Positions 33,954 through 43,529 of a stretch of 62,536 nucleotides of DNA are shown here, one piece after another; positions within the stretch are counted from its first letter, which is position 1; the number at the start of each line of letters is the position of its first letter. The translations under genes and the position numbers were made by a program. The stretch is taken from positions 1 to 62,536 of the forward strand of contig JBGCFY010000075.1 of the NCBI GenBank assembly GCA_045110315.1. The letters are read 5' to 3'. The stretch is from CALFBG01 sp045110315. GTDB taxonomy: Bacteria; Bacteroidota; Bacteroidia; Chitinophagales; Saprospiraceae. The notes below the pieces were generated by a model that worked only from the letters and a program-made list of their open reading frames with translations, ran no database searches and was not told the origin of the DNA.

Positions 33954-34418
33954 TTACTTTTGCCAATAATCGTAGACAAATGGTTTGCTGGCAAGCATAG
34001 CACCAACCTCCGTTTTTACCTGTAAATGTAACGCATGATTTTGGTAGGTCGCTAAATCTTCTAGGTTGGCAAAGTGCATTTGCAATACTACATCATAATC
34101 TTTACGCAAGCGCTTGTCTGGAGTATCGGCAGGCATAGCGACGAAAAGCTGTTTTGTTTGCTCAATCTTAGCTAGACTTTTTAGTTTGGTACGAAAGATT
34201 TTTGTTTGTGCTTCGTCTATTTCAGGTTTTAGTTTAAAAAACACACTGTGGACTAAAGCGGGTCGCGGCTTCGTTTTCAGCGTTTTCAAACTAACATTAG
34301 CTTGATCTAATTGCGCTTGAATAGCGATGAGTTGCGCTTGTAATTCCGGATTATTTTGTTTGCAAGCGAGCAAAGAGAGTAAGGCAAAGCAGCAGAACAC
34401 GCGAAGAAAAGATAGCAT
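33954..34418 (-). CDS. Dabb-family (stress-responsive A/B barrel) lipoprotein
   Basis: A 154-residue protein with lipobox L-L-A-C (Cys about 19), a short coiled-coil linker (about 22-47) and a C-terminal Dabb domain (V-H-S-V-F-F-K-L-K-P ... Y-D-V-V-L-Q-M-H-F ... Y-Q-N-H-A-L-H). Dabb domains form dimeric alpha-beta barrels. Most lack a known reaction, and the lipoprotein plus coiled-coil form is common in Bacteroidota. It is a single gene. Confidence 0.87.
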   Translation of the reverse strand: MLSFLRVFCCFALLSLLACKQNNPELQAQLIAIQAQLDQANVSLKTLKTKPRPALVHSVFFKLKPEIDEAQTKIFRTKLKSLAKIEQTKQLFVAMPADTPDKRLRKDYDVVLQMHFANLEDLATYQNHALHLQVKTEVGAMLASKPFVYDYWQK

Positions 34419-34556
34419 GAGTATAAGGGTGTTGGCGAAGTAATTCGTTGGTCAAGCTGCCAATTTAATAAATAGATTGCCAACTTGATAACGCTAATAG
34501 TCCCCTAAAGATAAGTGCTTAAATGCTAAGAGTGTGTCTAAAATTCAAAATAAATG

Positions 34557-35798
34557 TTACTCGTAACGTAAAGATTCAATTGGATCTAAACGAGAAGCTT
34601 TTAACGCTGGATATAGTCCTGAGATTAAGCCAACACCAACACACACAATAATTCCTACGGTAATCCAAGCCCAAGGAATCACAAAGCTTCCACCCATAAC
34701 GTAAGTTACACTGTAGCCAATACAAACGCCCAAGATAACGCCCAAAATACCACCCAGTTGACAAATAACTACGGCTTCTGCCAAGAACTGAATCATAATA
34801 TTTCGGCGCGTCGCACCGATTGCTTTGCAAATTCCAATTTCGCGCGTCCGTTCCGTGACCGATACGAGCATAATATTCATCAAGCCAATCGCTGCACCGA
34901 GTAGCGTAATGACGGCAATCCCGACAGCAGTTAAGCGTAAACTTGCCGTATTTTCGGTAATGATGGCAATTAGACCATCACTTTTTCTAATTTCAAAATC
35001 ATTGTCTTCCGCCGCTTTGAGTTTGCGAATATTTCTAAAAAGACCAATCGAAGAAGCTACCCCCGGTTCCATTTCGTCAGCATTGGTTAAGGAGACTTCT
35101 AGGCGATAATCTTTTTCGGAATGTCCGTAATATCGTTTCGCATTCATCAGTGGAATCAAGACCTTCAAATCGTCACTCCCACCCATACTAGAACCTTTGG
35201 AAGCTAAGACCCCAATGACTTTATATTTGACTCCTCCAACAGAAATCATTTTATTTAAGGCTAAATCGGCCTTATTATTGAAAAGTTTCTTGACAATATC
35301 CATCCCAATGATTGCTTTATGCCCACCATTTGAGACTTCTAGGTTTGTAAAATTTCGACCGAATTCAACATCTAAACCTTTTACATCGAGATAGTTTTCG
35401 TCAATACCTTCAATGCGAACATTGGGATTGGTCTTTTCATTTTCGTGTTTGATGGTCGCAATGCCTGTTCCAAAAGTAGAAATAGCGATGGTCGCAGGAA
35501 AGTTAAACCTTTCCTTAAAAGCCGTCGCTTGAGCAAAAGAAATGACATCTCCTTTCTTTTGTACTCTGCCATTTCGTCTACCGGAAGAACCGTCGGTTCC
35601 TTTAGGTCTAAAGCTAAAAGAGTTGGCTCCCATACTAGAAAAACTATCGTTTAAAGCATAAATAGCACTATCAATGGCCGTAAGAATACCAACCAAAGCG
35701 GTAATTCCGAGGGCAATAATCAATAATGTTAACACTGTTCGTAAAAGATTTGAACGAACAGCCCGTAACGCTACCTTGACATTCTCTAGTAAACCCAT
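34557..35798 (-). CDS. MacB-like ABC transporter permease
   Basis: A 413-residue permease. One N-terminal helix (about 20-42) precedes a large periplasmic MacB_PCD domain (about 45-270). Three C-terminal helices with the FtsX signature follow (E-R-T-R-E-I-G-I-C-K-A-I-G-A, about 314-327). It belongs to the type VII mechanotransmission family. The partner ATPase and adaptor are not adjacent. An inverted repeat of the recurring A-A-C-A-A-C-T-T-C motif lies just before its start. Confidence 0.92.
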   Translation of the reverse strand: MGLLENVKVALRAVRSNLLRTVLTLLIIALGITALVGILTAIDSAIYALNDSFSSMGANSFSFRPKGTDGSSGRRNGRVQKKGDVISFAQATAFKERFNFPATIAISTFGTGIATIKHENEKTNPNVRIEGIDENYLDVKGLDVEFGRNFTNLEVSNGGHKAIIGMDIVKKLFNNKADLALNKMISVGGVKYKVIGVLASKGSSMGGSDDLKVLIPLMNAKRYYGHSEKDYRLEVSLTNADEMEPGVASSIGLFRNIRKLKAAEDNDFEIRKSDGLIAIITENTASLRLTAVGIAVITLLGAAIGLMNIMLVSVTERTREIGICKAIGATRRNIMIQFLAEAVVICQLGGILGVILGVCIGYSVTYVMGGSFVIPWAWITVGIIVCVGVGLISGLYPALKASRLDPIESLRYE

Positions 35799-35819
35799 GA
35801 GTTAGAATCCTTTAATTAT

Positions 35820-35852
35820 GAAGTTGTTTTAACATCATTTTTAAACAACTTC
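35820..35852. repeat. Inverted pair of the T-T-T-A-A-A-C-A-A-C-T-T-C motif
   Basis: GAAGTTGTTTTAA (35820-35832) and TTTAAACAACTTC (35840-35852) face each other across 7 nt, about 21 nt upstream of the permease ATG. This is the only place where two copies of the motif form a palindrome. Confidence 0.55.
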
Positions 35853-36071
35853 TATGTGAACTCAGTACATCGTATAATAATGTACTCAGTAGAAAGTTAC
35901 TTCCATTTCTTAAAAGTATCAAAAAATCATAGAAACTTAGATTCTATTCGATTAATGCATACCCAGCATAGACAGAAGTCTTTATTCTAAATCGTTTACT
36001 GCATAGCAACCAGATTATCTTCCTAACCGCAATGAAATAAGAATTAAGCCTAAATTTATTTCAAAACAATG

Positions 36072-36875
36072 TTATGTAGGGAATTCTTCTTTGATAATGG
36101 CTAACAATTGAGGATGAATCTTAGGACTAGCCGCAATGATCTCTGCACCAGAAATAAAAGTATCTCCGTTTTTGAAATCGGTTACAATTCCTCCGGCTTC
36201 TTGCACGATGATCGCACCGCCAGCAATATCCCAAGGTTGCAAGCTATATTCAAAGAAAGCATCAAAACGCCCACAAGCTACGTAGACTAGATCAATGGCT
36301 GCTGCGCCGTATCTTCTTAGTCCGCGTGTACTTTTCATCAAAATACGAAGGGTATTCAAGTATTGCTCCATGCGGGAGTAATCGTAGTAAGGGAAACCGG
36401 TAGCGAGTAAAGATTCAGAAAGTAAAGGATTGGATCGGACTTGAATTTTCCTTTTATTTAAAAAAGCTCCTCCTTCTTTCCAGGCATAAAAGCATTCGTC
36501 GCGATTAGGTTCATAAACGACACCCAAGATTAACTGTCCTTCCTCTAGTAATGCAACGCTAATCCCAAAAACGGGAAGTTGATGCAAAAAGTTAGTTGTT
36601 CCATCCAAAGGATCGATAATCCATTGATAAGTACCGCTAGAAGCTTGAACCGTTTCTTCTTCCGTGAGAAAGCTGGAACCCGGCAAAAACTGGCTTAAAC
36701 CAGCCACTAATTTCCGCTCCGCTTCTTGGTCAACGTAACTCACCAAACTATTGAGACCTTTTACTTCAATGGCTTCGTCGCTAACTTTGCCTAATTCTTC
36801 GCGTAAAAATTGACCAACTTGTAAGACGAGCTCACAGGTTTTGGTACATAAGTTTTCTAATTTCGTAGGGCTCAT
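36072..36875 (-). CDS. Inositol monophosphatase family phosphatase
   Basis: A 267-residue enzyme with all three metal-site motifs: T-E-E-E (about residue 75), D-P-L-D-G-T-T-N-F (about 92-100) and W-D-I-A-G-G (about 217-222). It hydrolyses sugar or inositol monophosphates with magnesium. In bacteria the substrate may also be 3'-phosphoadenosine phosphate (CysQ). No pathway gene adjoins, so the substrate is open. A recurring A-A-C-A-A-C-T-T-C motif is just upstream of the start. Confidence 0.93.
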   Translation of the reverse strand: MSPTKLENLCTKTCELVLQVGQFLREELGKVSDEAIEVKGLNSLVSYVDQEAERKLVAGLSQFLPGSSFLTEEETVQASSGTYQWIIDPLDGTTNFLHQLPVFGISVALLEEGQLILGVVYEPNRDECFYAWKEGGAFLNKRKIQVRSNPLLSESLLATGFPYYDYSRMEQYLNTLRILMKSTRGLRRYGAAAIDLVYVACGRFDAFFEYSLQPWDIAGGAIIVQEAGGIVTDFKNGDTFISGAEIIAASPKIHPQLLAIIKEEFPT

Positions 36876-37087
36876 ATTTATCTTTTTTCTAGTATTTTTT
36901 TAAAACAACTTCAACAACTGTGCTATAGTCTAGTATCGCGCAAAACTAATTCTATTTTTAAACAAGTGCAAGGCTAAGAAGTTTGTCTAGCATTTTAAAT
37001 CTATACAGGCAGGGAACTATTGAGCGAACAAAAGCATTAATAGAAAAAATAAAAGTGCGCTGCACTAAATTAATTAAAACAAACCCT

Positions 37088-37648
37088 ATGAAACCAATTT
37101 CCGATCAAGCTTGCACTAAACTTAGCAAGTTTCTCAGCCTAGTCCTTCGTCATCAACCTGAACGCCTTAAGCTCAAACTAGATGCTTATGGCTGGACCTC
37201 AACCGAAGAACTTTTACAAAAAATACAAACTCGCCAAGCTGACTTTACGCTAGAAACTTTACAGTACGTAGTTCGCACAAATTCAAAACAACGATTCGCC
37301 TTTAACGAAGATGGCACGAAAATTAGAGCCAACCAAGGTCATTCTGTAAAGTTAGAGTTGGACCTTGAGCCGATTCTTCCACCACAAGAGCTTTATCATG
37401 GAACGACACAAAAGTATCTCTCCAGTATTCAAGCAACGGGGATTCAAAAAAGAAATCGCCATCACGTTCACCTTTCTGCGACCAAAGAAACGGCAAAGAT
37501 AGTAGGGGCGAGACACGGTACTCCTGTAATTTTAATTGTTGAAGCAGGTAAAATGCACGCCGCAGGATATCAATTTTATTGTACGGCAAATGAAGTCTGG
37601 TTAACGGAGGAAGTTCCTACGCGTTTTTTTCGTAAAGAAGAAAATTAG
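37088..37648 (+). CDS. kptA: RNA 2'-phosphotransferase (Tpt1/KptA)
   Basis: Start placed at ATG 37088 (M-K-P-I-S-D-Q); the upstream frame from 36983 is not supported. The 186-residue protein has the Tpt1 pattern: L-S-K-F-L-S-L-V-L-R-H near residue 12, G-W-T-S near 38 and the NAD-binding part with Y-H-G-T-T and H-V-H-L-S-A-T. The enzyme moves an internal 2'-phosphate from RNA to NAD+. It stands alone with no RNA ligase nearby, as is usual for bacterial copies. Confidence 0.92.
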   Translation: MKPISDQACTKLSKFLSLVLRHQPERLKLKLDAYGWTSTEELLQKIQTRQADFTLETLQYVVRTNSKQRFAFNEDGTKIRANQGHSVKLELDLEPILPPQELYHGTTQKYLSSIQATGIQKRNRHHVHLSATKETAKIVGARHGTPVILIVEAGKMHAAGYQFYCTANEVWLTEEVPTRFFRKEEN

Positions 37649-37674
37649 AAACGCTAAATAAACAACAACAACAA

Positions 37675-39888
37675 TTACTCTGGGTTTTGATGAAGCTGAA
37701 TTAAAGGTAGTTCTAAAACGTTAGCGGTAGCTTTTCCCTCTACAATTTCATAGCTCTGATCAAGGCCCAAATTACTAAAGACCTGCGTTGTTTTATTTTT
37801 GTTAGGCCAATAGATTTTTACGTAATCAATCGCCGTTGCTTTTCCCAATCCAATTTCAGCGATTAAACTATTAGCACCAAAAGAACCTCCGGTATTGACC
37901 CAGTGATAATGTCGCGTCGTATCTCCTTGTTCCAAAGTTTGAATTTCTATCTTCGCACCGATCGCAGACCGATTGGCGGTGGTACCTTGTAAGCGCAATT
38001 TAATCCAGTGATTTTTGAAACCAGGATTTTCGAAAAGCATATTGTGAAAAACATCACTCTCTACCGCACCACCGACTTGATGGTAAATATCCTGATCACC
38101 ATCGTTGTCAATATCTCCAAAAGCAACGCCGTGCCCTTTCTGAATTTGTCCAAACCCACCCGCAGTCGTTACATCTTGAAAAAATTGACCTTCGGCGTTT
38201 CGATACATCTTATTAGGAATAGTCGCCCAAATATTAAACTCTCCCGTTCCAGCGTAAAAGTCAGGATAACCATCATTATCTAAATCTCCAAAATTACCAC
38301 CCATAGTGTATAGTAATTTTTTTAAACCCGTTTGAGCAGTAACATCTTGAAATTTTTCTGTTTGTTGATTGAGAAAAAGTCGAGGGTATTCTCCTTTGGT
38401 TGGTAAGTTCAATAACTCTTTGGTGATCGTAGCACTGATGAGTGGTGCTTGTCGATTATCGTATCCAAAAACCAAAAGGTCTTGCCAGCCATCTTGGTTG
38501 TAATCCCAAAACCAACTTGTAAAACTATAGCGCGGTTCTGTAACGTTACTGGTAACCGTTATTTCTTCAAAGTACTGCCGCTGTGTTTGACTATCAATAC
38601 GATTGACAAATAAAATATTTTTTTGACCATAATTAGAAAGGAATAAATCTGGAAGTTGATCATTATTAATATCTCCCCAGACTGCTGCTTTTACGTAAGT
38701 AAATAATTGCAAATCCCAGGCTTTAGCAACTTCCTCAAAATGACCATTTCCTTGGTTGAGGTATAGTTCACTTGCATTGCGATCTCTCGTAGATTCATTC
38801 CCCACAAAGATATCGAGGTCTCCATCTAAGTCAATATCCGCGACGGCGACGGCTCCCGTAGGCTTGTAACTAAGCAAGCCTGCTGCTTCGGTGCGATCTT
38901 CAAAATGCCCCTTGCCCGTATTGATTAAAAGGGAATTTGGAAGGTGCCCATAATTGGATAACCAAGCACCCCGCGCAATAAAAATATCGATCCAACCATC
39001 ATTGTTGAAATCTGCGTGAACGTGATTCAGTCCACCCGTTAAATTGGCGATGCCTGCTTCTTTTGTAAAGTCATCAAAACCACCTTTTCCATTGTTGAGG
39101 TATAGATGTGCAGGATCTGCCAAACTGTAAGAACTGGTAAAAACATCTAACAGCCCATCGTTATTGAAATCTGCCAAACTACTTCCTCCGGCATGATTGC
39201 GCGTAGCAACGCCACAAGCATTGGCAACATTTTTAAATTCGGGAAAATCAAGATCAGATTCAAAGGCCTTAGGTGGAATTAAAAAATCGGCGTTTACCGC
39301 TTGGGGATAAGTGCCCGTTGCCATGTGCGTCAAATTATAAAACCATCTCGACTGGTAATCCGTAGAATCGTAGCGAAGCAACTGTTCGTAATATTTCTTT
39401 GCTGTTTCGGCGGGTTCTTGCTGCTGATGAATGCCATCTTTACTTAAAGGAACGATGCACGATCGACTACTATGGTGATGAATACAATTATCTTGCTCGG
39501 CACGCCTTAAGTGAGCAAGTGCTAAGACTTTATAGAAGCGATCGTTTCTAGGATTGACCTCCTTGTTGTTTGCGGTTTGTGTCAGGTAAGTTTCGATCTC
39601 TCGGATGCAAGTTTCGTTATCGCCTTTCAAAATTAAAACGAGTGCGTAGTCCAATAATTTTCCCGCTTTCATACTTGGCGGTAAGCCTTTTAGCGAAACT
39701 TGCAACCGCCGTAACATCTTATCCGTGAAGTAAGGATAGCTTGTCGCTTGTCGCGCACTATCTGCTTTACTCGCCAAGTATTCCACCATCGCCTTAGTGC
39801 CAGGAGCTTGCTTCGTTTGAAATTGACAACGCATAAAACTTAGCGTCAAAATTAATCCAATGATGCATTTAAAAATGGCTCGTATCAT
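37675..39888 (-). CDS. CRTAC1-like VCBS/FG-GAP lipoprotein (ASPIC/UnbV)
   Basis: A 737-residue predicted lipoprotein (lipobox S-F-M-R-C). Residues about 30-200 look helical and TPR-like. Then come at least six FG-GAP/VCBS calcium-binding repeats (D-F-N-N-D-G-L-L-D-V-F; D-I-D-L-D-G-D-L-D-I-F; D-L-D-N-D-G-Y-P-D-F). An ASPIC/UnbV domain ends the protein (G-A-K-I-E-I ... I-G-L-G-K-A). It starts by overlapping the previous gene as ATGA. Such proteins often follow SusC/SusD genes and probably bind glycan or protein at the surface; enzyme activity is unproven. Confidence 0.9.
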   Translation of the reverse strand: MIRAIFKCIIGLILTLSFMRCQFQTKQAPGTKAMVEYLASKADSARQATSYPYFTDKMLRRLQVSLKGLPPSMKAGKLLDYALVLILKGDNETCIREIETYLTQTANNKEVNPRNDRFYKVLALAHLRRAEQDNCIHHHSSRSCIVPLSKDGIHQQQEPAETAKKYYEQLLRYDSTDYQSRWFYNLTHMATGTYPQAVNADFLIPPKAFESDLDFPEFKNVANACGVATRNHAGGSSLADFNNDGLLDVFTSSYSLADPAHLYLNNGKGGFDDFTKEAGIANLTGGLNHVHADFNNDGWIDIFIARGAWLSNYGHLPNSLLINTGKGHFEDRTEAAGLLSYKPTGAVAVADIDLDGDLDIFVGNESTRDRNASELYLNQGNGHFEEVAKAWDLQLFTYVKAAVWGDINNDQLPDLFLSNYGQKNILFVNRIDSQTQRQYFEEITVTSNVTEPRYSFTSWFWDYNQDGWQDLLVFGYDNRQAPLISATITKELLNLPTKGEYPRLFLNQQTEKFQDVTAQTGLKKLLYTMGGNFGDLDNDGYPDFYAGTGEFNIWATIPNKMYRNAEGQFFQDVTTAGGFGQIQKGHGVAFGDIDNDGDQDIYHQVGGAVESDVFHNMLFENPGFKNHWIKLRLQGTTANRSAIGAKIEIQTLEQGDTTRHYHWVNTGGSFGANSLIAEIGLGKATAIDYVKIYWPNKNKTTQVFSNLGLDQSYEIVEGKATANVLELPLIQLHQNPE

Positions 39889-42800
39889 TGGATGGGTGTT
39901 GTTGCTTGATTTGTAGAAAAACTAAAAACGGATAATGGTGCATTGTTATTAGCAAAAATTAAAAATGGATTTGTAGCATGCGGAAGCATTTTTATTTTTC
40001 GCGTTTCGTAAGGAACATAAATACCTGTTTGCTCAAAACTCAATTGCTGAAAACTTCCTTTTCCATTTCCTAAAAGTACCCAACCGTAATTAGCATCTGC
40101 TCGAGGTGTTTCAATCTCTGCGTTGAATAGGTTTCCACCTAAAATTAAATCTAAATTTCCATCTCGATTCACATCAAAAACTTCCATTGCGTTAACGGAA
40201 GAAATTTGCGTACCCAAGGGAAGCGGAGACTTTTTGAATTGACCTGCACCTAGCTGTTCTAAATAAATGTGGGCAAACTCGCTCGCTTGGTAATGAATAC
40301 TTTCTGCCAATTTATTTGGTTGATAAATTTGGCTTAATTCTGCTTTTGCAAACTTATTGTAATTGGTAAATTTTTTCTTTAACACGGGCATTTGTTCTGA
40401 GGAACATTGCTTTCCTCGCACGGGATATTGTACACCTTCCTGATAATAACCTAAGACAATATCTTGCTTTCCATTCTCATCAAAATCACAAGCGTACACA
40501 TCGAAAGAAGCATCGGAATCCGCTTTGTATTTGTAATTTAGACCTAGATTTCCAAGTACATAATCTTGGTCACCATCTTGATCAAAATCTGCTTTTTCGA
40601 TGGTATTCCACCAGCCAATTGTGCTTGCCTCAAAATCTTGAACTTCTTTTTTAGTAAAAACAAGTTGTTCGTTTTCTAAAAAAGTAACGGGCATCCATTC
40701 CCCAACGAGTACTAAGTCCAAATCTTGGTCTTGATCAAAATCATCCCAAATGGCATCGGTGACCATTCCAATATTTTTTAAAGCTGCTTGTCGTTCCGCT
40801 GCGGCAAAAACAAAACTTATTTTATTCGCAGTACTTTTATTTTCTAGTAAAACACTCGTTGCAGGGTTCGGATATTTTCCTGGAAGCTGACGACTGCCTA
40901 CAAATAAATCTTGGTCACCATCTTGATCGTAGTCCGCGGCGATGACGACACTACCACTATAAGTAAAATTGGGAATTGCATTTTGTAATAAAGTAAAGTT
41001 TCCAGCACCGTCGTTTTGGTATAAACGATCTTGATAATAAGGATCATTAACCTCTGCTTCGTTTCCACCGGAGACAACGTACAAATCTAGGTCTTGATCT
41101 CCATCGGCATCGAAAAAAATTGCGTCAACATCTTCGTGCTCTTCTCCGTCGAGCAGCACACTATCTTGGTAGGTTCCGTCTGTAGGCGAACCTAAATATA
41201 AGCGCGGAGATTTTCCTTTTGCGGCACCTAAGAAAACATCTTCGATTCCATCTTGGTTTACATCACCCGTTGCGAGCGCTGGTCCAAAAGCTGACATTTT
41301 GTGTGGTAATAGAATTTCTCGTTTAAAATCATCATACCCATTTTCTTGATGAGCGGAGTTTATTTTTCTGGTTGTTGCGTGAAAGATGGGAGCTGGTTTT
41401 GTAACTGCCTGCGCTTGTTGGTTGGCTGCTTGATAGTCTACAATTAGCAATTGATCGGCAGCAATATTATTTAAAATTTGTTGTTTGCCATCGGGCCAAG
41501 TTATCTCTATTTTTTCAACCTGCGTAATGCTTCCCAGTCCAAAATGTAATTTTTGATCGACGGAAGATTCGTAACCTCGAATTGTATTTTGCTCTAAATA
41601 TTGTTGTTGACCTTGGTAGGATAAACGTACTTTTGTGCCTAAGCCCGTTGGGTTTTTAGCTGGACCGTTTAGTTGCACTTGTAGGAAATGCCCCTTGTTT
41701 TGTTCTACACTTAAGTTTTTGAAAATAGCCGCTGTTGAATCAATATTATTAATGATAATTTCTAAATCTCCATCGTTATCTAAGTCGGCATAAGCGGCAC
41801 CATTAGAAAAACCTTCGTAGTGTAATCCCCAGTCCTGATTGGCAGGAGAAAATTTTTGTCCTTTTTCATTTTTAAAAATGAGATTATCCATTTTTTTATA
41901 AGGCATTTTATTTGTTAAGTCGTGGATGGAAAGTTCTTTGTATTTTATTTTTAAACTGACGTCAACACGTTCGAGCCATTTAAAAAAATCGCGATTGTTG
42001 ATGTCACGACGCGTACCATTTGTAATGTATAAATCTTTAAAACCATCATTGTCATAATCGGCAAAAAGACAAGCCCAACTCCAATCTGTTTTATCTAGTT
42101 TAGAAAGTTTCGCCGTTTCGGAATAGAAAGGAACGCCATCAGGTTTAACACCTTGTGCTGTTTGTAAACTGTTAAACATATACTGGTAATGGAAACCATA
42201 ATCGACGACGTTCCAAAAACTTTCAATGTTCATACTTGCCATGTTAGACTTTGAACGAAAGTTGTCAGCGGCAGCCATATCCGTTTGCATAAAATCTAAA
42301 TAACCATCATTATTATAATCGGCAACGTCAATGCCCATGCCATAAAATGCGGTATGTTGTAAACTTTCTTTGCTAATTTCCCTAAAGGTTCCGTCCCCAT
42401 TATTAAGGTAGAAATAATCGGGAGAATGAAAATCATTGGATAGATAGATATCGGTAAAACCATCGTTGTTGAAATCACTGGTGGCGACGCCGACGGTTAA
42501 ACTGTAATTGAGTAAATTGGCAGCTTCGGTAACGTCGGTAAAAGTTTGGTCTCCATTGTTGCGATACAAATGATCGGACGCTGACCAACTAACATTATCA
42601 ATTAGTTTTTTATAATCTTTAGAGATTGCATTGAAAGGGGTAATTTCATAATTAGCGACAAAGACATCCAAATCTCCGTCGTTGTCGTAATCCAAAAAAG
42701 TAGTTTGAATAGAACCTCCTTCATCGGCCAATCCGAGAGCTGTTGCTTGGTCTTCAAAAGTGGGAATGCCGTCCTGATTTAACCCTTGGTTAACAAAAAT

Positions 42801-43280
42801 AATATTTTTACGATTGGTCCATTTCCCAGCAACGGAAACGGAGATATCATCCCAACCATCGTTGTTGATATCTACGACGGAGCATCCAGTGACCCAACGA
42901 TTGTCCGCCGCAACTTTTGCGGTAGTTGTAATATCTTGGAATTGTAGATTGCCCTTGTTGAGGTATAGTTTATTATCTACCATATTTCCAGTGAAGTAAA
43001 TATCTTTCAGGCCATCTTGGTTAAAATCTCCGATGGCGACGCCGCCACCCATGTAGAAATAACCGTAAGAAAAAAAGTTCATACTATCGTTAATCACTAA
43101 GGCATTATTAAAATCGATACCAGATTCAAGCGGAGAGAGCGTTTGAAAAATATTTGATGATTTTTTTGTTGGTGTGGGTCGGCAGGCGGTAAAGCATAAA
43201 ATTAGCACGCAGGAAGCGAACCAAAATATTCTAAATTTGTAAGAAGCGTTTTCTGAAGTAAGTTTAGCTGATTGATACAT
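39885..43280 (-). CDS. Large CRTAC1-like VCBS/FG-GAP lipoprotein
   Basis: A 1131-residue predicted lipoprotein (C-F-T-A-C near residue 33) with two blocks of FG-GAP/VCBS repeats (about 70-520 and 660-1110, e.g. D-F-N-Q-D-G-L-K-D-I-Y and D-Y-D-N-D-G-Y-L-D-F). An ASPIC/UnbV domain lies between them (L-G-T-K-V-R-L-S-Y ... F-G-L-G). The doubled arrangement is typical of the 1100-residue family co-encoded with SusCD. It is translated ahead of and overlapping the smaller VCBS gene. A terminator separates both from SusD, so they may have their own promoter or depend on read-through. Confidence 0.92.
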   Translation of the reverse strand: MYQSAKLTSENASYKFRIFWFASCVLILCFTACRPTPTKKSSNIFQTLSPLESGIDFNNALVINDSMNFFSYGYFYMGGGVAIGDFNQDGLKDIYFTGNMVDNKLYLNKGNLQFQDITTTAKVAADNRWVTGCSVVDINNDGWDDISVSVAGKWTNRKNIIFVNQGLNQDGIPTFEDQATALGLADEGGSIQTTFLDYDNDGDLDVFVANYEITPFNAISKDYKKLIDNVSWSASDHLYRNNGDQTFTDVTEAANLLNYSLTVGVATSDFNNDGFTDIYLSNDFHSPDYFYLNNGDGTFREISKESLQHTAFYGMGIDVADYNNDGYLDFMQTDMAAADNFRSKSNMASMNIESFWNVVDYGFHYQYMFNSLQTAQGVKPDGVPFYSETAKLSKLDKTDWSWACLFADYDNDGFKDLYITNGTRRDINNRDFFKWLERVDVSLKIKYKELSIHDLTNKMPYKKMDNLIFKNEKGQKFSPANQDWGLHYEGFSNGAAYADLDNDGDLEIIINNIDSTAAIFKNLSVEQNKGHFLQVQLNGPAKNPTGLGTKVRLSYQGQQQYLEQNTIRGYESSVDQKLHFGLGSITQVEKIEITWPDGKQQILNNIAADQLLIVDYQAANQQAQAVTKPAPIFHATTRKINSAHQENGYDDFKREILLPHKMSAFGPALATGDVNQDGIEDVFLGAAKGKSPRLYLGSPTDGTYQDSVLLDGEEHEDVDAIFFDADGDQDLDLYVVSGGNEAEVNDPYYQDRLYQNDGAGNFTLLQNAIPNFTYSGSVVIAADYDQDGDQDLFVGSRQLPGKYPNPATSVLLENKSTANKISFVFAAAERQAALKNIGMVTDAIWDDFDQDQDLDLVLVGEWMPVTFLENEQLVFTKKEVQDFEASTIGWWNTIEKADFDQDGDQDYVLGNLGLNYKYKADSDASFDVYACDFDENGKQDIVLGYYQEGVQYPVRGKQCSSEQMPVLKKKFTNYNKFAKAELSQIYQPNKLAESIHYQASEFAHIYLEQLGAGQFKKSPLPLGTQISSVNAMEVFDVNRDGNLDLILGGNLFNAEIETPRADANYGWVLLGNGKGSFQQLSFEQTGIYVPYETRKIKMLPHATNPFLIFANNNAPLSVFSFSTNQATTPIQ

Positions 43281-43309
43281 AACAGGAAGGAAGGTGCTAA
43301 AAAAAGATT

Positions 43310-43340
43310 AAAAAAAAGAGGGGATAAAATTCCCCTCTTA
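43310..43340 (-). terminator. Rho-independent terminator between SusD and VCBS genes
   Basis: On minus: stem GAGGGGA/TCCCCTC with a 6-nt loop and a tail of eight T (43317-43310). It lies about 190 nt after the SusD stop and just before the VCBS start, so it limits or tunes read-through. Confidence 0.82.
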
Positions 43341-43468
43341 AAACTAACTTTTATGAAGTTAGAAAACTTTACGAAACATACGCTAAAAGCGAGTTGAAAA
43401 AATTGGGTGTTGTAATGCTTTTGCTTTTAGTCTCTTTAATGGCTTTCTAATTCTTTAAAGCAGGACTA

Positions 43469-43509
43469 TTTCGGGCGGGTTAGTTACCTAGGTATAAACC
43501 GACCCGAAA
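43469..43509 (-). other. GC-rich hairpin after SusD
   Basis: Arms TTTCGGG and CCCGAAA with partial extension enclose about 27 nt, some 20 nt after the SusD stop. It may stabilise the SusCD message 3' end. Confidence 0.45.
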
Positions 43510-43529
43510 CGACCTGTACGGAATTAGTA

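Noticed and set aside
35970..35990. AGACAGAAGTCTTT resembling the start of the peptide-leader element
   Set aside because: The pairing partner CTGTCT, the TTGA loop end and the stem 2 partner are missing, and no peptide gene follows.
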